A stretch of DNA of 37,916 nt from JBNKDD01 sp050288085 (GTDB lineage Bacteria > Chloroflexota > Anaerolineae > Aggregatilineales > UBA3940). Under the pieces are notes generated by a model. It saw nothing but the letters and a program-made list of their open reading frames with translations, was not told the origin of the DNA and searched no databases. Location of the stretch: positions 1 to 37,916 of the forward strand of contig JBNKDD010000018.1 in the NCBI GenBank assembly GCA_050288085.1, given 5' to 3'. Shown here piece by piece: positions 23,307-30,179 of this stretch. The translations under genes were made by a program, and so were the position numbers. How positions within the stretch are numbered: position 1 is the first letter of the stretch; each line of letters begins with the position of its first letter.

Positions 23307-23753
23307 CTACGGCATTGTCCGGGAGCACTGACCGGTATTGCCATCGCTGTCATAGCCAACCATCGTTACGGTAGCGCCGGAAGGAATGTCATATTTGGCG
23401 CACTGCTGCCCATTTTCACCATTCATGCAGTATTTATAGGTGGCATCGGTGGAAAACAGGACCTCATCGATAAAAAAGTCAACACGGGAAATATTATCTG
23501 GATGGCTCGGAATGTTGGCTTTGGGCCGCTCACCGGTTACGCAGATCACCTTGAAATCGCCGCTGGTTTCCACATCAAGTTCCGCTGAGGCAGCTGCAAC
23601 GAAAAACAGCTCTTTAGTTGTATCCCGCACGACATCTCTACCCATCACAAGGAAAATTGATACAAACGCCAGGACAAGTACATATTCAGTGAGTGCCTGG
23701 CCGCGACGCTTATCTTCTTGTAAAAAAGATTGTTGTTTAGTGAACCGCTTCAT
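23307..23753 (-). CDS. Flp/TadE-type prepilin-like protein (orphan)
   Basis: This 148-residue protein carries a class III (Flp-type) prepilin signal. A basic leader ends in RRG18, then Q19-ALTEY with glutamate at +5 and tyrosine at +6, followed by the hydrophobic helix VLVLAFVSIFLVMG. Cleavage after G18 by a TadV/PilD-like peptidase is expected. The mature domain is ~110 residues with four cysteines, two of them close together in KYCMNGENGQQC, so disulfides are likely. It is far larger than a classic Flp pilin (~50-60 residues) and resembles pseudopilins of Tad systems. No tad/cpa assembly genes are in the window. AGAGGG precedes the ATG. Confidence 0.75.
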   Translation of the reverse strand: MKRFTKQQSFLQEDKRRGQALTEYVLVLAFVSIFLVMGRDVVRDTTKELFFVAAASAELDVETSGDFKVICVTGERPKANIPSHPDNISRVDFFIDEVLFSTDATYKYCMNGENGQQCAKYDIPSGATVTMVGYDSDGNTGQCSRTMP

Positions 23754-23891
23754 GATATTGTCCCTCTGATCAAATATAGTCTACTTGTCTTACATTTTAT
23801 TTGATCGGGCTATGAAGGTTGTGCAGGACTGATAGAAGATTTGTGGAGATTGTGTGGAGATTGGCGGGCAATTGTGGTTACAAAAACAAAC

Positions 23892-23913
23892 CCCAGATTC
23901 ATCTGAACCTGGG
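23892..23913 (-). terminator. Intrinsic terminator of the rpsB-tsf-pyrH operon
   Basis: On the minus strand CCCAGGTTCA pairs with TGAATCTGGG around a two-base loop with one G-T wobble, followed by GTTTGTTTTTG. It lies 41 bases after the pyrH stop. The spacer 23754-23891 otherwise contains only the upstream region of the pilin gene. Confidence 0.7.
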
Positions 23914-23954
23914 ATTGTCTTTGTTTGTTTTAATCTGGAAATAGCAGCCGGTTT

Positions 23955-24677
23955 CTAGCTGATCATTGTCCCGACTTTTTCGCCCTTAATGGCACTGACC
24001 AGGGCGTCATCTTCCCACAGATTAAGCACAATAATCGGCAGTTGGTTGTCCATGCACAGGGTTAATGCCGTGCTGTCCAGGACTTTGATGCGCTGATTGA
24101 GCGCATCCATAAAAGTCAGGTGCTCATATCGTTTGGCCGTTTTATCCGATTTCGGATCAGCGCTATAAACACCATCAACCTTTGTTGCCTTGATAAACAC
24201 TTCGGCATTGATTTCCATGCCGCGCAGTGCTGCCGCGCTGTCGGTGGTGAAGTGGGTATTGCCGGTGCCTGCCCCCATGATCACAACGCGGCCTTTTTCC
24301 AGGTGACGGATTGCCCGCAGCCGGATGTATGGCTCGGCAACAGCCTTCATCTCGATAGAAGTCTGAACCCTGGTCACCACCCCCAGCCGTTCCAATGCAT
24401 CTTGAAGGGCCAGGGCATTCATGACCGTTGCGATCATTCCCATGTAGTCAGCAGTAGCGCGATCCATCCCAACCTCCAGGCCGATGATGCCGCGCCACAA
24501 ATTCCCCGCGCCGATCACGATTGCCAGTTCAACGCCAAGATCCTTGATGCGTTTGATCTTACCGGCGACCTCATTTACCTGTAAGGGGTCGATCCCAAAT
24601 CCACCCTCGCCACAGAGTGACTCGCCACCAACTTTTAACATCACCCGGCGATACTTTGGTGTTCCTGATAAGGTCAA
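23955..24677 (-). CDS. pyrH: UMP kinase
   Basis: PyrH phosphorylates UMP to UDP with ATP; bacterial forms are hexamers regulated by GTP and UTP. The 240-residue protein has KVGGESLCG at the start (phosphate-binding), GAGNLWRG, DRATADYMGMIATVMNALAL (UMP site), then GTGNTHFTTDSAAALR and YSADPKSDKTAKRYE. I chose the TTG at 24677, which has GGGAGG four bases upstream and gives the usual N-terminal length (about ten residues before RVMLKVGGE). It follows tsf by 56 bases with an intercistronic hairpin. The usual downstream gene frr is absent; a terminator follows instead. Confidence 0.95.
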   Translation of the reverse strand: MTLSGTPKYRRVMLKVGGESLCGEGGFGIDPLQVNEVAGKIKRIKDLGVELAIVIGAGNLWRGIIGLEVGMDRATADYMGMIATVMNALALQDALERLGVVTRVQTSIEMKAVAEPYIRLRAIRHLEKGRVVIMGAGTGNTHFTTDSAAALRGMEINAEVFIKATKVDGVYSADPKSDKTAKRYEHLTFMDALNQRIKVLDSTALTLCMDNQLPIIVLNLWEDDALVSAIKGEKVGTMIS

Positions 24678-24700
24678 GGTTCCTCCCAATAGAAACTAAA

Positions 24701-24725
24701 GGGGATTAGATTTTCACTAATCCCC
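24701..24725 (-). promoter_or_regulatory. Hairpin between tsf and pyrH
   Basis: The perfect nine-base arms GGGGATTAG (24701-24709) and CTAATCCCC (24717-24725) enclose a seven-base loop between the tsf stop and the pyrH ribosome site. On the minus strand only a weak T-rich stretch (TTTAGTTTC) follows. It may be an attenuator or an mRNA-stabilising stem that sets the level of PyrH relative to the translation factors. Confidence 0.5.
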
Positions 24726-24733
24726 CGGTGGAT

Positions 24734-25357
24734 TTACGCTTCTTCTTCTTCGCCGTCTTCGACGGTATCACCAAGCTCAAATCGCGCGAAGCGACCGATC
24801 TTGATATTCTCCTTTAGTTGAGCAATCGTCTGAGTGATCAGATCACTGATTGTGACCTCGTCATCTTTGACGAACGGTTGGTGTAGAAGACAGACTTCGC
24901 TGTAGTATTTGCTCATCCGCCCTTCGACAATGCGATCAACGATATTGTCAGGCTTCCCCTGAGACTTGGCTTCATTCTGGAATTCCGTCTTTTGTTCCTC
25001 GATAACTTCTTCCGGAATCTCGCTCTCGTCAAGGTAAAGCGGGTTAGCAAAGGCAATATGTAACGCGATATCATGGGCGAAGGCTTGAAACTGATCGGTA
25101 GCGGCAACAAAGTCTGTTTCGCAGTTAACTTCGACCATCACACCTACACGCGCACCCGGATGCGTATAAGTTTCGATGACACCTTCACGAGCTTGCCGTT
25201 CAGCCTTTTTCTTGGCGATAGCCAGGCCCTTCTCGGTCAGGTATTCTTTAGCTTTATCAACATCTCCATCGTATTCTTCCAGTGCCTTCTTGCAGTCCAG
25301 GAAAGCAGCACCGGTCGCGTCGCGGAGTTCCTTCACCATTTTTGCGTCAATTGCCAT
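24734..25357 (-). CDS. tsf: Elongation factor Ts
   Basis: EF-Ts exchanges GDP for GTP on EF-Tu. The 207-residue protein has the N-terminal UBA-like domain (KELRDATGAAFLDCKKALEE) and the core motif CETDFVAATDQF that contacts EF-Tu. It is of the short type (about 200 residues rather than the ~280 of Escherichia coli), as in several deep-branching phyla. It lies between rpsB and pyrH in the standard order. GAGGAAG precedes the ATG. The C-terminus is acidic (EDGEEEEA), like that of rpsB. Confidence 0.97.
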   Translation of the reverse strand: MAIDAKMVKELRDATGAAFLDCKKALEEYDGDVDKAKEYLTEKGLAIAKKKAERQAREGVIETYTHPGARVGVMVEVNCETDFVAATDQFQAFAHDIALHIAFANPLYLDESEIPEEVIEEQKTEFQNEAKSQGKPDNIVDRIVEGRMSKYYSEVCLLHQPFVKDDEVTISDLITQTIAQLKENIKIGRFARFELGDTVEDGEEEEA

Positions 25358-25409
25358 TTAGTATCTTCCTCACTATGTAAATTCGCTTTTCTCAGTTAAG
25401 ACGGATTGA

Positions 25410-26321
25410 TTAGTCTTCGTCGGCTTCTTCTTCTTCGTAATCCTCGAAGTCATCATCATCTTCTTCTTCTTCGTCTTCTTCTTCGCCGAAGTCAAGCTTA
25501 CCGCTCTTCAGTTTTGCCAGGGTTGCTTCACCCAGGTAATCCTCGTCGGTATCCTCTTCTTCCTCTTCCTCAACGTCGTAATCGTAACCCTCTTCGACGT
25601 AATCCACATCCTCTTCGAATTCGCCCAGTTCTTCCTTGCGAATGGCCTTGCCTTCCAGCACGGCATCGGCCATCACACTGACGATCAGCTTGATAGCGCG
25701 GATGGCGTCATCATTCGAGGGAATGACATAGTCGATCAGATCGGGATCGCCGTTGGTATCCACCATCGCAATGATGGGAATATGGAGAATATCCGCTTCA
25801 CGGACAGCGGTATATTCCCGCCGCACATCGACGACGAACACCAATGCGGGCAGACCCTGCATCTCGCGGATACCACCCAGACGGGCATTGAGCTTATCGA
25901 TCTTACGGTTGAGCGTGAGAGCTTCCTTCTTGGTCAGCAGCTCAAACTCGCCCTGCTCACGACGTTTCTCAAGACTCTTCAGGTAGTCGATCCGCTGGCG
26001 GATGGTGCGCCAGTTGGTGAGGGTGCCACCCAGCCAACGCTGGTTAACATAGGGCATTCCACAGCGATACGCTTCACGGGAAATGGTTTCCTGGGCCTGA
26101 CGCTTGGTGCCGACAAACAGCAGGGTACCACCTTCTGCAACGTGATCACGTACCACGTCGTAGGCTTCCTTGAGTGACTGGAGCGTCTGGTGGAGGTCAA
26201 GAATATGGATTCCGTTGCGCTCGGTGAAGATGTAGGGCTTCATCTTGGGATTCCACTTGCGAGTGCGATGCCCAAAGTGAACGCCAGTCTCAAGCAGAGA
26301 CTTCATTGAAATTGTAGCCAT
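25410..26321 (-). CDS. rpsB: 30S ribosomal protein S2 with long acidic C-terminal tail
   Basis: S2 binds the 30S subunit near the anti-Shine-Dalgarno platform and is needed for S1 binding. The core (~residues 1-230) is standard: SLLETGVHFGHRTRKWNPKM, FVGTKRQAQ, RWLGGTLTNW and VVDVRREYTAVREA. After about residue 235 there is an extra ~70-residue tail dominated by Glu and Asp, encoded by GAA/GAC-rich repeats, with a short interruption (YLGEATLAKLKSGKLDFG). S2 usually ends near 230-260 residues, so the tail is a lineage feature. AAAGGAA precedes the ATG. The gene opens the rpsB-tsf-pyrH operon behind a structured leader. Confidence 0.97.
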   Translation of the reverse strand: MATISMKSLLETGVHFGHRTRKWNPKMKPYIFTERNGIHILDLHQTLQSLKEAYDVVRDHVAEGGTLLFVGTKRQAQETISREAYRCGMPYVNQRWLGGTLTNWRTIRQRIDYLKSLEKRREQGEFELLTKKEALTLNRKIDKLNARLGGIREMQGLPALVFVVDVRREYTAVREADILHIPIIAMVDTNGDPDLIDYVIPSNDDAIRAIKLIVSVMADAVLEGKAIRKEELGEFEEDVDYVEEGYDYDVEEEEEEDTDEDYLGEATLAKLKSGKLDFGEEEDEEEEDDDDFEDYEEEEADED

Positions 26322-26456
26322 TGAAAAGTTCCTTTCGTTTTTAATCCTCCGCTGCCCTCACTCCAGGTGGAGCCGGATTTACCGGCACGACCACACCGGT
26401 CAGGCAGCGTGCGTGCTCCGCATATAGGCATGCGGGAGCCTGGCTTTTGCCAGGCT
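26322..26456 (-). promoter_or_regulatory. Structured 5' leader of rpsB (candidate S2 autoregulatory element)
   Basis: The predicted message starts near 26456 and its leader is ~135 nt. The first 20 bases form a perfect hairpin with arms AGCCTGGC/GCCAGGCT and an AAAA loop (26437-26456). A second hairpin has arms CCGCAT/ATGCGG (26418-26435). A larger region further down can pair GCTGCC with GGCAGC around inner CCGG stems, ending close to the rpsB ribosome site. Ribosomal protein operons often carry leaders bound by their own product, so feedback by S2 is plausible. Confidence 0.5.
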
Positions 26457-26462
26457 GCGCGG

Positions 26463-26491
26463 ATTATAACCTACCGGTCTACAAACTTCAA
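26463..26491 (-). promoter_or_regulatory. Promoter of the rpsB-tsf-pyrH operon
   Basis: On the minus strand TTGAAG (26491-26486), a 17-base spacer and TATAAT (26468-26463) form a good sigma-70-type promoter. It begins right after the end of the STAND gene at 26519 and places the start of transcription at the first leader hairpin. Confidence 0.7.
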
Positions 26492-26518
26492 TTTTGTCTC
26501 AGAAAAAGCGGGATACCC

Positions 26519-29500
26519 TCATAACGCCCCCAACACCTCCTCCGCATCGACCACCCCCCAGTGATAGCCCATCTCCGCCGACATCGCCTTCGCTCGTTCA
26601 GCCTCCACACGGGCAGCATCCTTATTGCCCTCCGACCGGTGCAGCCACGCCAGCGCCACCCGGCAGTCCGCCTCATAGAGACGATAGCCGCTCTCCAGGC
26701 AATAGCCCAACGCCTCGTCCAGATAAGGCCGCGCCGACTCGCCCGGCTGCGGGTACCGCGCCAGCAGCCGCCCCAATCCCAGCAATACCTCAATCAACAC
26801 ATCACGCTTAGTGATCCTCCGGGCGATCCGCAGCGCCTCGTCGTAATGCCCGCGGGCAGATTCGCACAGGTTTTCGCTTATGTCTAGGTCTCCAAGTATG
26901 CGGTGGCAAAGGCTGATTTCACTTACTATTTGATATGTGAGCAACACACCCAGATTAGATTCTGTTATCTGGCGGGCAGTGGCCGGATCGCCCGCTAGTC
27001 GCAGGTGATCAGCGTGCCAAATGCCAGAGTTACTTATAAGATAACGAGTATTCATATTGGGTGGAATTAACACTTTACCCAATGCTTCCGCCTTTATGAA
27101 ATTAATGCCCGCTTCTGCCAACCTCCCGCATAAATGCTCTACCCTGCCTAGATTGGCCAGCGAATAAATGAGTATCTCTCGCCGATCTATACCTGGTTGC
27201 ATTTTCCAGGCGAGATCAACCGCATCCTGAGCAGCGCTTGTGCTTGCAGCAAGAGCGCCAAGCATAGTATAAAGCTCTGAGAGATTTTTGTAGGAGATGC
27301 TAGCATTGCCCCAACTTCCAAATTCAACCGCCGCTTTTATGCTCGATTCATACAGGGGCACCGCCTCTGCCAACCGTCCCAAATTCATCAGGCATAGACC
27401 CACCTCATTACAGATGAATCCCTTTTCCGAAGCTTTGCTCACCTGAGGTTCACGTTTGATATCCTGGTCGGGGAAAAACTCTTGCATGATTGCTAAGTCA
27501 GTTTGCCATGCCCCTAATTTAGTTAAAATGAATTGGTTGTTTTGAAAGATCTGTTCCTGTCGGATTTCACTTGCCTCGTCATAAGACCCAGCTTGGCAGG
27601 CATGATGCACCGCCTCAACCAAGGGTACGAGGTCTTCCAGGGTGGGGATGGAAGCTGTGCCAAGTATAAACTCAAATTGTGATGGAGGTTCCCCTGCCTG
27701 TTCTAGGTAATATTCTTTGATCGTCCTGTGGCTTTGCCGCTGCTGGGGTTCAGTAGATTCTTTAAACCGCTTGGCATAATGTTCGCGGATCAGGGGATGG
27801 GTGGTATAGTGCTCTTGTGCCGGGTCATAACGTAAAATGCGGTAGCCGCGCAGCCGCACCAGCATCTCCTCAAATTGATAGTCGTCCAGCGCGGCGATTG
27901 GCGCATTGAGGGCGGTCGCGTCCGTTTGCGCGCGGAACACCGTCGCGAACGCCGACACCTTGACCGGCTTGCGGAAGGCGCTGAACAGCGTCAGAAAAGC
28001 CTTTTCAGCCTCGCCCAGGTATTCATCATACCGCCGCAAGACGCGATGTACCCGCTCGTAGCGGCTTTCTTCCGCCAGCGGTGTTTCGTCGAGTTGGCTC
28101 AGGTCGCCGCCCAGTGTCTCGCCCACATACGACCCCAGCAGGCTCAAAGTAAGCGCATGCCCATCCCAGGTGTTGACAAGTTGGGTTAATTCTTTATCCG
28201 ACCCTTTAACGCCCTGTTTACGCAGCAGAGCCCGCCCGTCCGCATCGCTCAGGCGGTTTACATCCCGGTGTTGGTAGCTGGTGTACTTAATCATCTGCAG
28301 CAGCGGCGTGCGGGTGGTGATCAAACAGAAGGATTCGCGTTCCTGCTTAGCCATATACCGGAGAAATTCAAGCATCTGCTGGCTGAGCAGCTCCCCATAG
28401 CAATCACCTTCCTGGTGCTGCATCACTTCGAAGCCATCCAGCACAAACAGGATGCGTTTCTGTTCGGTCATGGTGGCGATCAGTTTGGCCCGCTCGCTGG
28501 CTGACGTGTAGCGGGCCGCCACTTCAGCGCCACCCAGAAACGTTAAAGCTGCCTCAAAGAACTGTTCAACTTCTCGGTTCTCGTAAAACCCCCACCAGAA
28601 TATGCCCTCCACATCCTCCACCGAGTCGATCCAGTGGCGGGCCAGACTGCTCTTGCCCTCACCACCGAACCCAACCAGCCCGGTGATCCGGATATCCTGG
28701 TTGGCGAAATCCTTGTCCAACTGTTGGAGCAAATCTTCCCGCCCCACCCACTCCTGAATTGGAGCCGGGGCGCGTCGCATGCCCTCATCGGGTTGAGGGT
28801 CGGCGGCCTGTTCGACGGCGGCTATTGTCTCTTCCGCGACGATTGGTCGGATAGCTTCAGCTTTTGGTTCTGGCTCTGTCTCCAACTCAATATCCAGCGG
28901 ATCAAGACTCAATACCCGCGTATTGACCGCCCAGCCCAAATCCCGGAAACGCGGGTCACCCGACCGTGGGAACCACGCTTCAGAAATAAGACCGACCACG
29001 TGATTCCGTTTGGTATCTAACACCCCCGCCCCGCTCATTCCGGGGGCAATTTCCTGCGATTTGATCTGGATCGGTCGGGCCTGTACACTCCAGCCTTCGG
29101 GGGAATCGACCTTTCCCATAATGGTTCCATCTGCCTGTACGGAGGGATAGTCGCCCAAATCTGGATAACCAAAACTACGGAAGGGATTCCCGGTCGATTC
29201 GTCTGCATGGCCCACTTTCGCCCGTTTATACTTGTCGGGCAGCAGCGAATCGTCAAGCTTCAAAACCACTACATCATCGTCAAACCGGTCAAAGTAGGCT
29301 TCGATGGTAGCCCGGCGGGTTTTGCCTTGTGTGTCGCTCAACTGGCTGAAGTAAACTTCAACCGTAGTCCCTGGTTGCACTTCACGTGGGTGGCAGCCCA
29401 ATATAGCTCTAATCACATGGGCACAGGTCACGATCCTCCCATCATCTGAAACAATCACCCCTGTTCCCAGAACATTGGGATCGTGGGGATCACGGATTTT

Positions 29501-29545
29501 GACCGTGTAGCTGCATGGGTCTTGGACAATCTCACCGCTGCTCAT
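26519..29545 (-). CDS. Trypsin-like protease fused to STAND NTPase and TPR repeats
   Basis: The ~1008-residue product has three parts. Residues ~1-215 are a trypsin-fold protease with a complete triad: His43 (VTCAHVI), Asp ~91 (FDDDVVVLKL) and Ser171 (APGMSGAGVL). A Pro/Glu-rich linker follows. Residues ~265-500 are a STAND NTPase: WVGREDLL, Walker A GFGGEGKSS (~292-300), Walker B ILFVLDGFE (~365-373), sensor arginine in LITTRTPL and GHALTLSLLG in the GxP position. Then come a winged-helix region and ~400 residues of TPR-like helices. The family logic is that TPRs sense a trigger, the NTPase oligomerises and the protease is activated. The ATG at 29545 has AGGATGAG upstream; GTG at 29575 is an alternative but would abut its ribosome site. 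A Trypco1 gene ends four bases upstream. Confidence 0.9.
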   Translation of the reverse strand: MSSGEIVQDPCSYTVKIRDPHDPNVLGTGVIVSDDGRIVTCAHVIRAILGCHPREVQPGTTVEVYFSQLSDTQGKTRRATIEAYFDRFDDDVVVLKLDDSLLPDKYKRAKVGHADESTGNPFRSFGYPDLGDYPSVQADGTIMGKVDSPEGWSVQARPIQIKSQEIAPGMSGAGVLDTKRNHVVGLISEAWFPRSGDPRFRDLGWAVNTRVLSLDPLDIELETEPEPKAEAIRPIVAEETIAAVEQAADPQPDEGMRRAPAPIQEWVGREDLLQQLDKDFANQDIRITGLVGFGGEGKSSLARHWIDSVEDVEGIFWWGFYENREVEQFFEAALTFLGGAEVAARYTSASERAKLIATMTEQKRILFVLDGFEVMQHQEGDCYGELLSQQMLEFLRYMAKQERESFCLITTRTPLLQMIKYTSYQHRDVNRLSDADGRALLRKQGVKGSDKELTQLVNTWDGHALTLSLLGSYVGETLGGDLSQLDETPLAEESRYERVHRVLRRYDEYLGEAEKAFLTLFSAFRKPVKVSAFATVFRAQTDATALNAPIAALDDYQFEEMLVRLRGYRILRYDPAQEHYTTHPLIREHYAKRFKESTEPQQRQSHRTIKEYYLEQAGEPPSQFEFILGTASIPTLEDLVPLVEAVHHACQAGSYDEASEIRQEQIFQNNQFILTKLGAWQTDLAIMQEFFPDQDIKREPQVSKASEKGFICNEVGLCLMNLGRLAEAVPLYESSIKAAVEFGSWGNASISYKNLSELYTMLGALAASTSAAQDAVDLAWKMQPGIDRREILIYSLANLGRVEHLCGRLAEAGINFIKAEALGKVLIPPNMNTRYLISNSGIWHADHLRLAGDPATARQITESNLGVLLTYQIVSEISLCHRILGDLDISENLCESARGHYDEALRIARRITKRDVLIEVLLGLGRLLARYPQPGESARPYLDEALGYCLESGYRLYEADCRVALAWLHRSEGNKDAARVEAERAKAMSAEMGYHWGVVDAEEVLGAL

Positions 29546-29549
29546 GTTC

Positions 29550-29915
29550 TCATCCTGCTTTCTCGTCTTTGCCACCCTCCCAGACCAACTTTACATTGAA
29601 ACTGGCCTCAGTCCCGGCCTTAGCTATATACACCCCGGCTTCAGAGGTGAGCTTGAGCGCAAACTCAACCTCGATCTGGCTTGGCTTCTCGTGCGCTTTG
29701 AGCGAGCTGCTGGTCTCAGCTACCCGTCGGGCCATGCTCTTGATCGCGCCCATCGCTTTATCCAATGCGACCCTCGATTTCTCTTCAATGTCTTCTGGCT
29801 CTGCCTGTCGCGCTCTACCACCGCGATACACCTCGCCAACCGATCCGGCGCTGGTTGTCGGGGCATCGGCAAATTCGATCAAAATCTGCACGTCGTCGTC
29901 ATGATAGTCACTCAT
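29550..29915 (-). CDS. Trypsin-co-occurring domain 1 (Trypco1) protein
   Basis: This 121-residue protein starts at the ATG at 29915 with GGGAG upstream; an in-frame ATG at 30035 has no ribosome site. The N-terminal strand QILIEFADAP, the central helices (RVALDKAMGAIKSMARRV) and the C-terminal sheet (IEVEFALKLTSEAGVYIAKAG, then ASFNVKLVW) match the Trypco1/CU044_2847-type domain. The name reflects its repeated occurrence next to trypsin-like proteases in predicted conflict systems. Here it lies four bases upstream of exactly such a protease-STAND gene, which strongly supports the assignment. It may be a regulator, inhibitor or substrate of the protease; the literature I recall does not settle this. 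Confidence 0.82.
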   Translation of the reverse strand: MSDYHDDDVQILIEFADAPTTSAGSVGEVYRGGRARQAEPEDIEEKSRVALDKAMGAIKSMARRVAETSSSLKAHEKPSQIEVEFALKLTSEAGVYIAKAGTEASFNVKLVWEGGKDEKAG

Positions 29916-29955
29916 ATTGTCGCTCCCATTCTGTAAGTGATTGTGATGTACCCAT

Positions 29956-30033
29956 TGTATACAAATTACCCCCAGGATAAAAGTGAGGCATTTTGTCACA
30001 TTTCGTGTCCCGAAAAGGCTCTTTTTGTCACAC
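29956..30033. promoter_or_regulatory. Divergent control region with duplicated TTTTGTCACA
   Basis: TTTTGTCACA occurs at 29992-30001 and again at 30024-30033, exactly 32 bases apart, about three helical turns. On the minus strand the repeats sit upstream of a -10-like TATACAAT (29963-29956), itself overlapping the palindrome TTGTATACAA. They are therefore at about -48 and -80 relative to the predicted start of the Trypco1-STAND operon. On the plus strand they precede the promoter of the ArsR-type gene. A shared regulator for both operons is likely. Confidence 0.5.
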
Positions 30034-30094
30034 ACCTACCGCCCGGAAATAGTCACGGAATTCGCATAACGCATGTTACAAATACTCATTTCTC

Positions 30095-30150
30095 TTGACA
30101 AGTTATCCGCCAGATGATATCATTTAATTATAAAACCCGGTTATCCGGGT
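30095..30150 (+). promoter_or_regulatory. Promoter and 5' hairpin of the ArsR-type regulator gene
   Basis: TTGACA (30095-30100), 17 bases, and TATCAT (30118-30123) make a strong promoter. The leader then forms ACCCGG-TTAT-CCGGGT (30135-30150). CGGGTAAAG from the hairpin is repeated just downstream, where it carries the AAAGGAG ribosome site. The arm ACCCG could thus pair with either copy, which might tune translation. Confidence 0.6.
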
Positions 30151-30179
30151 AAAGTGAATAATCGGGTAAAGGAGTAGCC

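Noticed and set aside
29916..30035. N-terminal extension of the Trypco1 protein by 40 residues
   Set aside because: The extension crosses the probable promoter and one of the TTTTGTCACA repeats, has no ribosome site and does not fit the domain; ATG 29915 has GGGAG.
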